A stretch of 64,000 nucleotides of DNA from Siphonodentalium dalli (lineage: Eukaryota > Mollusca > Scaphopoda > Gadilida > Siphonodentaliidae). The stretch covers positions 49,298,073-49,362,072 of the forward strand of contig CP136064.1 in NCBI GenBank assembly GCA_032622095.1, given 5' to 3'. The translations under genes and the position numbers were made by a program. The notes beneath the pieces were generated by a model. It ran no database searches, was not told the DNA's origin, and saw only the letters and a program-made list of their open reading frames with translations. Below, piece after piece: positions 45,053-57,489 of the stretch; the first letter of the stretch is position 1; each line of letters opens with the position of its first letter.

Positions 45053-45317
45053 TTAACCCATTCATGACGGGAGCTGTGCTGGTGCAGCATTAAAGACCCT
45101 GACCATTCTCTTATATATGCGAGTCTCCCATAAGGAGCCTCACATATATATGAGAATACACTGGCTTACAAGGTGAAGGTAAAAATTGTTAGCCCAGTGC
45201 ATTATCTTATATATGCGAGGCTCCCTTTCATCCCATGGGAGACTTGCATATATAAGAGAATGCACTGGCACAGGGTTTTCACAAAATTTCAGGAAGCTCC
45301 AGTCACGGAAGGGTTAA
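45053..45317. mobile_element. PB-c copy 6
   Basis: TTAACCCATTCATGACGGGA to CCAGTCACGGAAGGGTTAA, with two hairpins (about 45110-45165 and 45195-45270). Confidence 0.8.
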
Positions 45318-45383
45318 GAATAAAAGTTGATTCTATTTGTAACTAACTCTGACTTATCACCCAATGAAAATGAACCATGTATA

Positions 45384-45841
45384 CAAGCCTGAGTTAAGTG
45401 TGCCTTGCATTTACAGAATGATGTCCCCAGAGGGTGAATTTAGTGATGCTATCCCGCATAGCGGGCTGGCATAAAAAAAATTCACCCTCTTGGAACCTCA
45501 TTCTGCATGGCCTCATCTGCTATGGGGGACATAGACTCAGATTGAATTGAAGTTCCCAAATGGTGAATATTGTGATGTACACCCATTGGGAACCTTGATT
45601 ATACAATGTGTCGTCTGCCAATTTGGGAATAAATGCATAAACTAAACTAAAAAAGAAATAGAATCTAAGTTTCTATAGAAATTTGACAATAAAGAAACTT
45701 TTCAGTGAAGATGAGGCCTAAGCAGAATGAGGTCCCCAGAGGGTGAATTTAGTGATGCTAGCCCACTATGCGGGATAGCGTCAATAAATTCACCCTCTGG
45801 GGCCCTCATTCTGCAAATGACACACGCTATAATCAGGCTTG
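45384..45841. mobile_element. hA copy with exact 8-bp duplication
   Basis: CAAGCCTGAGTTAAGTGTG to CTATAATCAGGCTTG. CATGTATA is duplicated at 45376-45383 and 45842-45849. Full-length foldback arms and spacer. Confidence 0.9.
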
Positions 45842-46186
45842 CATGTATATCATTGGACATCTTCTGAAAATGGCAGTTTAATTTTCCAACAAGTTACACT
45901 CTACAATGGGAATCTCTTTTAAGATCAACAGTGTTTTATTTTTATATTTATGATGATTGTCTGAACATGAAATAATGGGGATCAAGTAATCTCCATATAT
46001 AAATTTTGCTGATAAGGCAAAATTTTATAGCTGTCCCAGTGTCCCTCTGAAAATGTTGGGTTGATAGTGAAAGCGAGAATGGAGAATGCCTACTCGTTGG
46101 ATCTTTACTTTAACACTACTATCATGTCTCAAGCCATCAAAAGTAGCCAGACTCAACTCCACTTATATGTGACATGAGTGATCTTT

Positions 46187-48690
46187 AGCAACATTGGGGT
46201 TACATGGAGATTTGATAATAACTGGATGTAGATTTACAAAATAAAACAATAACATCGCTAGGGTGGGACAAAATACGCCCTTGGTAATTCCAAAAAAGGG
46301 GCATAACTTTGATGAAAATTGGAGGGCGGAACCCAAATTAGAAATTTACCTGTATTTTTGGCTGGTAAACTCATATCAAGTTTAATTCCATCCAGTTCAG
46401 ATTTTTACTAAATTATTATCCGGAGACGAAAATTGAGTGGAAATTCCAACAAAAAGGGCTATAACTCTGGTGGAAATTAGCAGACGGAACCCAAATTCGC
46501 ACTAGACCTGTATTTTCTGCTAGTAAACCCACATACCAAATTTCATTCCATTCAGTTGAGACTATCTAATGTCAAGACAGACCAATAACATTATACCTCC
46601 CATTATTTTAAAATGGGCATATAAAAATACATCCAGGTATCAAATCTCAATGTATCCCATATTGCCATAGATATCGAATTTGTCCCCATAATAAGATCTA
46701 ATTTGGAGTGGATTTCATCGGATCATCACATTCATATCAATATGTTAAACAAGGGTTGCACATCAAAGATGTTTCTCGTCAAGTTTTTTTGCCCATAAGA
46801 GTGAATCTGTTCGACCGAGAATCACTAAAAATTGACATACTAAAGAACCATAACTCAGAACTAAGGGTCATAACTCAGGTAAAAAAATATCGGACAAACC
46901 TGGTTATTGAACTCAATCAAGATATTGTTGCAAAAGATCCATATACCCAATATGAATGGAATCGGTTGACAATTGTTCAAGCTTTTGCACTAACGGTCAT
47001 AAGATTGCTAAAAATAGACAAACTAAGGGCCGTTACTCAGGTAAAAAGGATCGGACAAATCTGGTTTTCAAACTCGTTCAAGATATTGTTGTGAAAGATC
47101 CATATAACAAATATGAATGAAATTGGTTGAAGTTCAAGTTATCGTGCTTGCGGTCCTAAAATTGGTAAAAATTGACGAACTAAGGGCCGTAACTCAGATA
47201 AAAATAATCGAACAAATCTGGTTTTTGAACTTGATCGAGATATTTTTGTGAGAGATCCATATTCCAAATATGAATGAAATTGGTTGACGTTTGTTCAAAT
47301 TATCACGCTAATGGACATCAAATTTCTATAAATAGAAACAAGTGGCATAACTCTGGTTAGAAAGTCGTGGCGGACCCAATTTTCAGTGTTCAGCTGTCAC
47401 ACATGAGAATTAACTCATACCAAAAATTGTCAGAATCCGTCGGCAACATTGGGGTTGCATGGAGATTTGATACCTGGATGTAGATTTTCAAAATAAAACA
47501 AAACATCGCTGGGGCGGGGCAAAATACGCCCTTGGTAATTCCAAGAAAGGGGCATAACTTTGATGAAAATGGGCGGGCGGAACCCAAATAAGAAATTTAA
47601 CTGTATTTTTGGCTGGTAAACTCATACCAAGTTTAATTCCATCCAGTTCAGATTTTTACTAAATTATTATCCGGAAATGAAAATTGAGTGGAAATTCCAA
47701 CAAAAAGGGCTATAACTCTGTTGGAAATTAGTAAACGGAACCCAAATTCGCGCTAGACCTGTATATTCTGCTAGTAAACCCACATACCAAATTTCATTCC
47801 ATTCAGTTGAGACTATCTAAAGTTATCATCTGGATACAAAAGTGAACGAATGAACAGAAGGACGTCAAGACAGACCAATAACATTATACCTCCCGTTATT
47901 TTAAAACGGGCGTATAAAAAGACATCCAGATATCAAATCTCCATGTATCCCATATTGCCGTAGATATCGAATTTGTCCCCATAATAAGACTTATAAGATC
48001 TAGTTTGGAGTGGATTTCATCGGATCATCACATTCACATCAATATGTTAAAAAGGGTTGCGCATCAAAGATGGCTCTCGTTGAGTTTTTTTGCCCATTAG
48101 AGAATCACTAAAAATGGACATACTAAAGAACCATAACTCAGAACTAAGGGTCATAACTCCGGTAAAATATATATCGGACAAACCTGGTTCTTGAACTAAA
48201 TCAAGATATTGTTGCGAAAGATATGAATGGAATCGGTTGACAATTGTTAAAGCTTTTGCACTAACGGTCATAAGATTGCTAAAAATAGACAAACTAAGGG
48301 CCGTTACTCAGGTAAAAAGGATCTGGTTTTCAAACTTGTTCCAGATATTGTTGTGAAAGATCCATAAAACAAATATGAATGAAATTGGTTGAAGTTCAAG
48401 TTATCGTGCTGACGGACCTAAAATTACTAAAAATAGATGAACTAAGGGCCGTAACTCAGACAAAAATTATCGGACAAACCTGGTTTTTGAACTCGATTGA
48501 GATATTGTTGAGAGATCCATATTCCAAATATGAATGAAATTGGTTGACGTTTGTTCAAGTTATCATGCTAACGGACATCAAACTCTATAAATAGAAACAA
48601 GTGGCATAACTCTGGTTAGAAAGTCGGACCCAATTTTCTGTGTGCAGCTAAATGATAATTAACTCACACCAAAATTGTCAGAATCCATCA
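46187..48690. repeat. Tandem duplication of a 1.25-kb interspersed repeat
   Basis: AACATTGGGGTT, then GCATGGAGATTTGATACCTG, starts a unit at 46190 and again at 47445 (offset 1255). The two copies correspond to about 48690 with small indels. Each has a front part (TAGGGTGGGACAAAATACGC, AAAGGGGCATAACTTTGATG) and a back part of degenerate units of about 150 nt (ACTAAGGGCCGTAACTCAG, AAGATATTGTTGTGAAAGAT). A 128-residue open frame at 46708-47094 lies inside and is not conserved in the second copy, so it is not a gene. Confidence 0.7.
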
Positions 48691-48828
48691 ATAAATGGCT
48701 ATGTTGCATAGGATTATAGTTTAGCGAGGGAAGCATGTCTTAGTAAAGCATAGGTCAGTATGTATTCTCGTAAGTTGCTTGTTAAATTTTTATAACTTAG
48801 GTAATTAGGTATACCAATACTTTTTGTA

Positions 48829-49291
48829 TTAACCCTTTCAGTGCCAGGTCCGATTTTTGTATCAACCCATATACCCTGTGCCAATGCATTCTCTTATATA
48901 TGCGAGTCGACCATAGGTCGCCTCGCATATATAAGAGAATGCATTGGCCTAACAATCATTTGTTATTATTTTTTACAATTTTAATAATTTTTTCTTATAT
49001 TCTTTAACAGACTTATTTTGTAGGTTCAGTGCCAGGGAATCTTATGTTTTTCATGGGCATCAAAATTATTACTATGAATACTTGGTGATAGTTTTGAGTT
49101 ATAACATGCCCCTAAGGTTTTATCCAGTTTGTTTTTAAATTTGCTATATCATGCTTAAGCATACCCAAAAAAAATTCAACCCAAAAATAATCTAAAAAAA
49201 CAAAAAAAAAACATTCTTTTTAATTTAGGGCCGATTTTACAGACCGTAAATTAGGGCCGATGAGATCAGCCCCTGGCACTGAAAGGGTTAA
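48829..49291. mobile_element. PB-b copy 5, long form
   Basis: TTAACCCTTTCAGTGCCAGG to CCTGGCACTGAAAGGGTTAA, one hairpin at 48882-48953, then an extra block (GTGCCAGGGAATCTTATGTT to AAGGTTTTATCCAGTTTGTT) shared with 55910-56378 and 60132-60533. Confidence 0.85.
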
Positions 49292-49794
49292 AATACAGTG
49301 TAACTGATTTCACTTGGGTTAAGCCCTTGAGGTGATTGGTCTTTGTTATATAGGTTTGTAGCTGCCCGCCTGCCCCATCAAATGCTTAGATGCCATACCC
49401 AACGTGCTTTGATTCATGTGGAGTATTGAACAATTTACACATTTCATTATAGGACACATTTGACATAAACAAATTCTTAACTGAATGATTAAGTGTTGTC
49501 GTAATAATCACCTCATTTATTTGACTTCCATTGTCAATAGGAAAAACATTGCATGCATGTGTAACTGAACCTCGATAGTAATATTTCTATTGTGGATATT
49601 AAGCACACTTATCAATACCCCGCAATGGTTGAAGAGATGGAAACAGATTCAGCAAAAATGCTCGTTTTAATGTGAAAGTTGCAGATAAACGTAACAACAG
49701 CGCGAAAATACATCAACCTGTCGTCATTAGTCATCCAAAATAATCAACAAATTCTCAAAACATATCATTAAATATTGCAACTACTGCTGAAAAT

Positions 49795-49856
49795 ATGTCT
49801 CAGATGCACACAAGAGATATCCACGCCAAATACCTCCCAAAACTTTTCAGTGTTGG
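49795..49856 (+). CDS. Weak candidate first coding exon
   Basis: ATG in fair context (AAAATATGT) opens a frame beginning MSQMHTRDIHAKYLPKLFSV that runs into a good donor, GG|GTGAGT. I do not recognise the protein and found no matching second exon in frame, so this may be chance. Confidence 0.2.
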
Positions 49857-50350
49857 GTGAGTATCAACCTTTTGTGGAATGTTTAAAGTTCATTTAAGAA
49901 ATAACTCTTTTTTTTCTGATAAGTTTATGCATTTATAACTAAAAAGTTTAAAGATAAATTATATAATGCTACCCGCATGTTATAGTAAATTTGTCTTCAA
50001 CTAATTTGGTTATAACTTTATAAATTTAATAGAAACGCGAGTCATATCTTATAATTTTAGTTTAATCCCAATATTCAAAAATGTCTCATATTTCCAAGTC
50101 TGTTTTCAGAATAATATTGTATAGAACAATATTTTCAGTTAATTAATCAATTGAAAGCAACATGGCTTCCAGAAGAGTGATACAATCAATCGATCGTGAT
50201 TAAGTTTATTGAGATATATATCTGACATGGCTAATTAAGTGACAGTTGTTTCACAGTATTAATGACACAGTTTATGATTAAATTATTTCTGAATATCATA
50301 AATTTCATCTACGAAAACCATTTCAAGTAAAAAACAAGTTTTTAGCTCAC

Positions 50351-50481
50351 CTGAGATGAAGTCTCCAGTAGAGCTACAGTAATCATTTCCTGATAACGAC
50401 ACATGTGTGTGAATTAACGTTATTGCATTAGTTTGTTGTGAGGATGGTAACACAAGAATGAATGGTTCGAGTTTTACCTCG
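50351..50481 (-). CDS. Weak candidate internal exon
   Basis: Open in one frame across 131 nt, between TTGTTATACAG and CTCAG|GTGAGC, encoding a segment starting EVKLEPFILVLPSSQQTNAI. No repeat family covers it. The protein is not recognised and no partner exon is found. Confidence 0.22.
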
Positions 50482-50781
50482 CTGTATAACAAACGAGTGC
50501 ATTAACATGCTCGCACAACTATGTTGTTCTATATTTGTTGCACACTCTGATTTTAGCTTGTTATATACTGAAATTTAGGTCTATATTATTTAATTGAACA
50601 ATGTCAACGTAATCGGTTTGTATTGTTTATATTGTTCCAAGACAAGATAAAATCTTTTATTGAACATTTTAAAATCTTCTGTATTTTGCCGTCTTTCGCA
50701 AAAAATAAACCAATGGATGTGCAATAAAAAACAATCTTTTCCAGTTTTATTTGTCCCTGCGAAATTGTTCTCTCTGAAAAT

Positions 50782-51062
50782 CAAGCCTGAATTTAGTGTC
50801 CGACATTTTCAGAATGAGGTCCCCATGGCGGGCTAGCATTACCAAATTCACCCTCTGGTGACCTAATTCTGATTAGAACTCATCTTCTGGGAAGCATCTA
50901 TAGTCTCAAATTAACATTTATTAAGTTACTTTTTCCCCTTCTGTTAAGTTTCTATATCCCCTAATTTGCAAGAAGATAAAATGCATGTTGCGACAGCATC
51001 ACTAAATTCACCCTGTGGGGACCTCATTCTGCAAATGTCAGACGCACTAAATTCAGACTTGC
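50782..51062. mobile_element. hA copy, internally rearranged, exact 8-bp duplication
   Basis: CAAGCCTGAATTTAGTGTC to CACTAAATTCAGACTTG. CTGAAAAT is duplicated at 50774-50781 and 51063-51070. The first foldback arm is deleted after GAATGAGGTCCCC. Confidence 0.85.
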
Positions 51063-51150
51063 TGAAAATATTCTCAGGAGACACAAATCGAAAGGTCTTT
51101 CATAGATTGAGTCTTCTGTATAAGAATAAGAAGATTTCAGAGACAAATAA

Positions 51151-51367
51151 TACAGTAATGCTCTAATTAATCGACTCCTTAACCACAGCAGAATTATGGG
51201 TAACTTTTCAGGATTTAGTCGGAAATATGGCTTGTTGCCATTCATCGGAAAGCTCTCGGTGAGAGCTTTCCGATGAATGGCAACAAGCCATGTTTCTGAC
51301 TAAATTCTGAAAAGTTACCCATAATTCTTCTGTGGTTAAGGAGTCGATTAATTAGAGCATTACTGTA
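51151..51367. mobile_element. TC copy 7
   Basis: Full-length hairpin TACAGTAATGCTCTAATTAA to TTAATTAGAGCATTACTGTA, centre GAAAGCTCTCGGTGAGAGCT. Confidence 0.85.
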
Positions 51368-51527
51368 ACACACCAGATCAATCTAGTAATCATAGTTTCC
51401 ATAATGAAAAGAAAATTGGAACGATACATTTTGACCTATTATATTTATTGAACACAAGTGTACTTTGAGAAGTGAAAAACTTTTTCACTTGGGAAAGCAA
51501 CTAAAAATGACCAGAAGTTCATGTTCA

Positions 51528-51926
51528 TTAACCCTTTACCCAACAGAAGGGCCATGTGCCAATGCATTCTCTTATATATGCGAGTCGACCATAGGTCGCC
51601 TCGCATATATAAGATAATGCATTGGCTTAACACATTAAAATTTATAAAATTGTTAAAGAATGCAAGAAAAAATGGTAAAAAGTGTTAAAAAATTATTTTT
51701 TTAGGCCAATGCATTCTCTTATATATGCGAGGCGACCTATGGTCGACTCGCATATATAAGAGAATGCATTGGCACAGGGCATAACTGTAACTATCACAAT
51801 GTGGTCAAGGAGCCGGTTCCAATGATATCCATATTTGTATGGTTCTATTGAGACCGACCGAAGATATTTTAGGCTGTTGAAGCTTTATTTGGCCGGTTGT
51901 GGCCGGTTTGTTGGGTAAAGGGTTAA
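51528..51926. mobile_element. PB-a copy 4 with two hairpins
   Basis: TTAACCCTTTACCCAACA to TTGTTGGGTAAAGGGTTAA; hairpins at about 51558-51628 and 51704-51775; same arrangement and near-identical flank block (CTTCGGTCTGTCTCAATAG in inverse) as the other PB-a copies. Confidence 0.9.
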
Positions 51927-52197
51927 AGTGGTGTGAACACTCCAGCAGGGTAATCAAATGAGCATGGTCAATGATGTTGCTGATGTTGAGATGCTGTTTT
52001 TATGAAATTATGCATTTAATGTAGTTGGAATTTTCTGTTTTATTAGGTAAATGCTATATTTTTTCAATGGCCAATGTGCCTTGGTACTCACCAATCAGTT
52101 TTAATTATAGCAAGTCTTGTGGTGTATTGTTCCAATTCTTTTTTCATTAACAACATAAACTTATCTTTTATAACCTCTATCTGCAATCATGCCTCAG

Positions 52198-52564
52198 AAT
52201 AAGCTGCCTGTCATTTGCAGAATGATGTCCCCACAGGGTGAATTTAGTGATGTATCCTGCATAGCGGGCTAGCATCACTAAATTCACCCTCTGGGGACCT
52301 CATTCTGCTAAGGCCTCATCTTCTCTGGAAAGTTTCTTTATTATCAAATTTCTATAGAAACTTCTTCACATAGATTCTATTTCTTTTTTTTTAGATTAGT
52401 TTCTCAATCTGAGTCTATGTCTCCCATTGCAGATGAGGCCATGCAGAATGAGGTCCCCACAGGGTGAATTTGGTGATGCTAGCCCACAGTGTGGGATAGC
52501 GTCACTAAATTGACCCTCTGGGGACCTCATTCTGCAAATGACAGGTTCACTAAACTCAGGCTTG
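52198..52564. mobile_element. hA copy
   Basis: CATGCCTCAGAATAAGCTG to CACTAAACTCAGGCTTG. The flanks TCTGCAAT and TTTCCAAT are an imperfect 8-bp duplication. Two complete foldback arms. Confidence 0.75.
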
Positions 52565-52621
52565 TTTCCAATGACAGATTCTCATTCTTAACTAAAATGG
52601 TTAATGCTAGTGGTAAATCAT

Positions 52622-52735
52622 TGGTGGGCTTCTAAAATCTTCTAAAATAAAATAAAATGGGCTTCTAAAATAGAAAAAAACATGCTAATTGCATTGCAGG
52701 TATGACATTTTAGAAGCCCACCCACGAAATGCAAT
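52622..52735. repeat. Short hairpin with GGGCTTCTAAAAT units
   Basis: GGTGGGCTTCTAAAAT at the left pairs with ATTTTAGAAGCCCACCCA at the right. An extra TTCTAAAAT duplication lies inside. Confidence 0.5.
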
Positions 52736-52991
52736 TTAATGAGCTTCACATAATCACCCACTCAGAAGGCAGCACAACCAGGAATGTTTGATAAATTTAG
52801 TCAATAATGCCATGAATACAGATCAAATCAGTATAAAATTATCAAAGCATCGTTCCGCTCATTAGGAGAATCCAGGCTCTCAAAAAAACATGGTTAATGT
52901 ACTATGAGAATTTCCAAACAGTTGATTAGGGTACATAATATATACATCTTGCCTATGCATCAAAAGTTCTCAGTTACATGTAATCTTAATA

Positions 52992-53208
52992 TACAGTAAT
53001 GCTCTAAGTAATCGACTTCTTAACCACAGCAGAATTATGGGTAACTTTTCAGGATTTAGTCGGAAATATGGCTTGTTGCCATTCATCGGAAAGCTCTCCC
53101 CAAGAGCTTTCCGATGAATGGCAACAAGCCATATTTCCTACTAAATCCTGAAAAGTTACCCATAATTCTGCTGTGGTTAAGAAGTCGATTACTTAGAGCA
53201 TTACTGTA
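52992..53208. mobile_element. TC copy 8
   Basis: Full-length hairpin TACAGTAATGCTCTAAGTAA to TTACTTAGAGCATTACTGTA. Confidence 0.85.
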
Positions 53209-53249
53209 AGATTATGGGTGTTAGCATTTTATATAGAAATAATTCTTGT

Positions 53250-54295
53250 TTTGCAGTTATTACCGAACAGTTTAGCATCATTTTCGTTTGTGAGACAATT
53301 GAAAACAAAAAGGCTGGCATCTTTCCAAACATGTGTGAGTTTGATGCCGGGAAATTAGTTCACACACTTGTGCTTTCTGGAAGAGTGACTTGTATAAACA
53401 ATAGATAGCTATTAAATTTATAGACTTTACATTAATGACTAAGCTATTAAATTATTCTTGTTCTTCTAGTTTTTTTTTCTTTGACTCAATTTTGATATTA
53501 TTCTTCAATCATCAAATTTTCTTGCGAGATTTTGAGATACTGAGTACTTTAATTAATGTAGATCCTGGATATCCATTTCAATGTTTTGAAGTCTTGGGTG
53601 ACAAAAACCATGCAATTGTGACCTATCAGCATCACCACAGTGAAAGTCTAATGCTATACATTTTAAAAGTATATAAGAATATAAGTCCATACATTTTTGT
53701 GTGAGCATAAGATATTTATAGGATTCCATTAGAGAGCCAAGGTTCAGTTCAATGAGAATCAACATGCTTCTTCATATACTAGTAGAAGGGGCATGTGTCT
53801 GCAATTCAGAACACAAATTGTCTGCTCCATATAAATGTTAAGGATGCTGTTTCTATTCCCTGAACATTCTGTATAGATTTGGGGTTTAAAATAAATAAAA
53901 ATTTTGAGCAGTCAATAGGAGGTTCTGTCACTAAGAAATAATTGTTTCTCCAATTATTCCCAAATGAACCGGGACAGAAAATGTGGCTATTTTATAACAT
54001 AACCTTTTTTATCAGAATTTTTTTTTTTTTAAACACTTTTCAGTGAAATATTTTCAACACTATATGTTTCTGTTGTGTGTTTTTTTTATAAAAATAGTTG
54101 AAATGTGCCTTGAAAAGGAATTCTATAGAAATTGTGTTGTTGTTGGGAGTGCTTCCAGGAATAGATAGAGCATCATTAATAATAGTAAGTTCTAGAGGGT
54201 TCTATGACGACTCATTGATTGGACATGACATTATATTTCTCTCAAACTCAAGTGTACATAATCTTTATATCCATAACCAGATGGAGTCATAACTA
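53250..54295 (+). pseudogene. Decayed fragment, possibly of a WD/beta-propeller protein
   Basis: Three separate open stretches in different frames read like pieces of one protein: around 53256-53408 (IIFVCETIENKKAGIFPNMC, then GKLVHTLVLSGRVTCI), around 53525-53704 (RDFEILSTLINVDPGYPFQC, then HAIVTYQHHHSESLMLYILK) and around 54145-54292 (SLIIVSSRGFYDDSLIGHDI, then IFLSNSSVHNLYIH). The alternation of short strand-like hydrophobic runs and Gly/Asp turns suggests propeller blades, as in NACHT/WD proteins. Stops and frame changes interrupt it. The assignment is by eye and weak. Confidence 0.35.
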
Positions 54296-54404
54296 TGAAT
54301 TTATTATTGAAAACAGAAATTCAGTTTCATTTGTAAGAAGTGTTGAAATTCACAGATTTATTATATATGTACCACATAGTGGTTAAGAATAATTTGAATT
54401 TAAA

Positions 54405-54624
54405 TTGAACCCTTCCATGACTGGAGATTTTTGAAATTTTGCGAAAACCATGTGCCAATGCATTCTCTTATATATTGGCCTAACAATATTTACCTTGACC
54501 TTGTAAGCCAGTGCATTCTCTTATATATGCAAGGCTCTCTATGGAAGACTCGTATATATAAGAGAATGCACTGACATAGGATCTCAATGCTGCACCAGCA
54601 CAGCTCCCATCATGAAAGGGTTAA
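54405..54624. mobile_element. PB-c copy 7
   Basis: The left target decayed to TTGA, then ACCCTTCCATGACTGGAG; the right end is CCCATCATGAAAGGGTTAA. The first hairpin is collapsed to CATTCTCTTATATATTGGCC; the second (54515-54570) is intact. Confidence 0.75.
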
Positions 54625-54676
54625 CAATAGTCATAAATTCAAATAATGGTAGTTTTATCATAATTTTACGAGTAGT

Positions 54677-54880
54677 TACAGTAATGCTCTAATTAATCGA
54701 CTTCTTAACCACAGCAGAATTATGGGTAACTTTTCAGGATTTAGTCAGAAATATGGCTTGTTGCCATTCATCAGAAAGCTTTCCGATGAATGGCAACAAG
54801 CCATATTTCCGACTAAATCCTGAAAAGTTACCCATAATTCTGTTGTGGTTAAGAAGTCGATTAATTAGAGCATTACTGTA
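54677..54880. mobile_element. TC copy 9
   Basis: TACAGTAATGCTCTAATTAA to TTAATTAGAGCATTACTGTA hairpin, with the centre shortened by about 13 nt. Confidence 0.85.
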
Positions 54881-55009
54881 TATCCACACAACAGCCAGAT
54901 ATTTATTCAAGGATCTACAACTTTGTTTCCATTCATTGGATCATTCAGGTCACATGATCTATAATAATTATTCTGTGATATTGCTCTAGGCGATATTACC
55001 AGGGACCAG

Positions 55010-55575
55010 CCGAGTGGTAGACATGGGAGATATCTTCTCCGTATTGTGCCACTTTTCCCTCATTTTGTCCTTGGGAGAAGTGAATTCTCTTTGCTATACC
55101 ATCATACATATGACCAAACAGAATATTTATGTTGGGGTTGAAAATTGACCTACAGCCTTCATGACTTCCCCCTGATTGGTTAGTTTGATTTATTGTTTGG
55201 TTTATTGTAGGTTATAGTTGTCAACCATTAGACCATATCACGGCATAATGTTTACGAGTGGAAGACCGGTGCACAGGTTAATTTCAACCCACTGCATAGA
55301 ATCCACTGACCCCTGGAAAGGAACTGACAACTTGCCCAGATACATGAACAAGGTTACCCTCCCTGTGTATGGATTACAAATCCATGTACATCAGGACTCA
55401 AAAACCAATTGCCATCACTGGATGGCTTATGTTTGGCCAAATGCACCATGCATCTTACCATCTGAGCCACTGGGGGCCCCACACTTCTCCCTAACAACAG
55501 TCCACTTCTTCCTGATAAACAAATAGGGAGACGTGACTTACGGTATTATTACGAAACCTATAGGCTGGTCCCCTC
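55010..55575. mobile_element. Interspersed element I, copy 2
   Basis: CCAGGGACCAGCCGAG at the left and CTATAGGCTGGTCCCC at the right, an inverted pair. TTGGGAGAAGTGA and AAATAGGGAGACGTGA match copy 1. The 102-residue open frame inside has no recognisable domain. Confidence 0.6.
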
Positions 55576-55909
55576 TACAGATGAAATAGTAACATACATG
55601 TATCCATCCCAGACAAGGAATCTCCATTGACAGTCATGTCATCATAATAATATTGCACACATACAGAAGCCCGACCACAAAGTTCATCGAATAAATATAT
55701 ACGTACAACAAACATACATACAGCATAATATATACAATATATACAAGGTCATCTACAATTATATGTCAGGCAATTGGAAGGGGTATATTTCAATAATAGA
55801 AAAAGAGAATTCTTCAAGTTATATTCAAGATTGGAATTATCTCTGAAATAATTACATCCATATAATTTGCTAGAATATTTTGCCCTAAGGTTTTAAAAAG
55901 CTAACATGT
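55576..55909. other. No gene recognised
   Basis: AT-rich spacer, nothing identified. Confidence 0.35.
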
Positions 55910-56378
55910 TTAACCCTTTCAGTGCCAGGGGCCAATCTCATCGGCCCTAATTTACGGTCTGTAAAATCGTCCCTAAAAAAAAAAAAAAAAAAAAAACTAT
56001 TTTTTTTGGGTTGAATTTTATTTGGGTATGCTTAAGCATGCTATAGCGAATTTAAAAACAAACTGGATAAAACCTTAGGGGCATGTTATAACTCAAAACT
56101 ATCACCAAGTATTCATAGTAATAATTTTGATGCCCATGAAAAATGTAAGATTCCCTGGCACTAAACTTACAAAATAAGTCTGTTAAAGAATATTTGAAAA
56201 AATTATTAAAATTGTAAAAAATTGTAAAAAATAATAACAAATGATGAAAAATTGTTAGGCCAATGTATTCTCTTATATATGCGAGGCGACCTATGGTCGA
56301 CTCGCATATATAAGAGAATGCATTGGCACAGGGTATATGGGTTGATACAAAAATCGGACCTGGCACTGAAAGGGTTAA
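55910..56378. mobile_element. PB-b copy 6, long form, reverse orientation
   Basis: TTAACCCTTTCAGTGCCAGG to CCTGGCACTGAAAGGGTTAA, hairpin near the right end (56260-56335). Its right TTAA (56375-56378) is shared with the next PB-d element. Confidence 0.85.
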
Positions 56379-56631
56379 TCCATTTTCTGAACTATAGCAT
56401 CTTTGATGAGTAGTTATCCGATTGGAAATGTTCAGATAATAAGTTCAACAAATGACCATAGATCATTTGTTGAACTTATTATTTAATCATTTCACTCAAT
56501 AGGGATTCCTTCTGTAGTTTTATTCATCTTCCGTCTGCTTATATTATCTGAACATCCCAACAAATCAATAATAGACCATTCCGATGTACACTTTTTGACT
56601 GGGAGAATTCATTTGATATAGAAAGGGTTAA
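56375..56631. mobile_element. PB-d copy 7, abutting PB-b copy 6
   Basis: Left end TTAATCCATTTTCTGAACTA (diverged), central palindrome AATAAGTTCAACAAATGACC intact, right end TATAGAAAGGGTTAA. Confidence 0.75.
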
Positions 56632-57389
56632 ATATGATAATTATATTAACGTGGAAGTAAATGTTGAGAACATTATTTTCGGCAATGTCCCGATATTTCC
56701 AACTCCAAATACATGTGCAGTTTGATATTTTTGAATGAGATGTAATTATAATGAATAATATCCGTATCCTAATATAAAGATTACACAGCATAAACAAAAT
56801 GGTGCTCATCACATCTTATACAGATCACTTTGCAATTTATATTTTTGTGATTCGTCAGTATTATGTTTCTACAGGGTGACCGTATTAGGATATGAAGGTT
56901 ATTTTTAAAATATATTTATGTATTTTAACAATAAACTGTAGAAATATGTGAACATTTGAGTCCTGTGTAGAAAGGGCCTATTTGCCACTCTTCCTACGAG
57001 AGTAAAAGCTGATAAATAGCCATTACCGAGCAAGTAATTTTGAAACGTAAACTAGAATCAGTCTACTGTAATATTGATGAGTGAAACTATCCCAAAGCCA
57101 CAAAATCACAACAAAGTTTCTTGTTTATAAAAATGTGTAGTGAAAGCAAGACTACAGTTTTTATTACTGCGATAGAGTAAAAAAATTGTGATAATAAAAA
57201 CAGGAGAAAGCAACTGATTGTATGCAGACAAGCAAGACAAAAATAGGAAAGTGGGAATAATTCTCAATTAGAGACAAAAATAGGAATGTATATGAAGGAG
57301 ATAGAATAGAAAACAATGAAGGAAACATAAACTAAAAAAATTATGGAACTAAAGAAGAAAATAAAAATCTCAAAGATTGCCAGGAGATT
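56632..57389. other. No gene recognised
   Basis: AT-rich, including an A-rich, purine-rich tract at 57180-57370. No exon or repeat family identified. Confidence 0.35.
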
Positions 57390-57480
57390 AATTCTTTCTT
57401 TACTAAACACTCATTGACAAATAGCTCCTTACATAATTAGGCCGTTTGTTGACCTTATTATTCAAACATTTCCCATCAAC
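57390..57480. mobile_element. PB-d fragment
   Basis: TTAATTCTTTCTTTACTAAA, the ACTCATTGACAAATAGCTCC block and part of the central palindrome; breaks off after CAAACATTTCCC. Confidence 0.6.
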
Positions 57481-57489
57481 GAATTTATA

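Noticed and set aside
46708-47094. 128-residue open frame
   Set aside because: It lies inside an interspersed repeat, and the corresponding frame is broken in the adjacent tandem copy.
46187-48690. Group of exons with CATAACTC-rich sequence
   Set aside because: Periodic degenerate units of about 150 nt with stops in all frames fit a repeat, not coding DNA.
55218-55526. 102-residue + frame
   Set aside because: It is contained in an interspersed element with inverted ends also found at 12790-13115; no domain seen.
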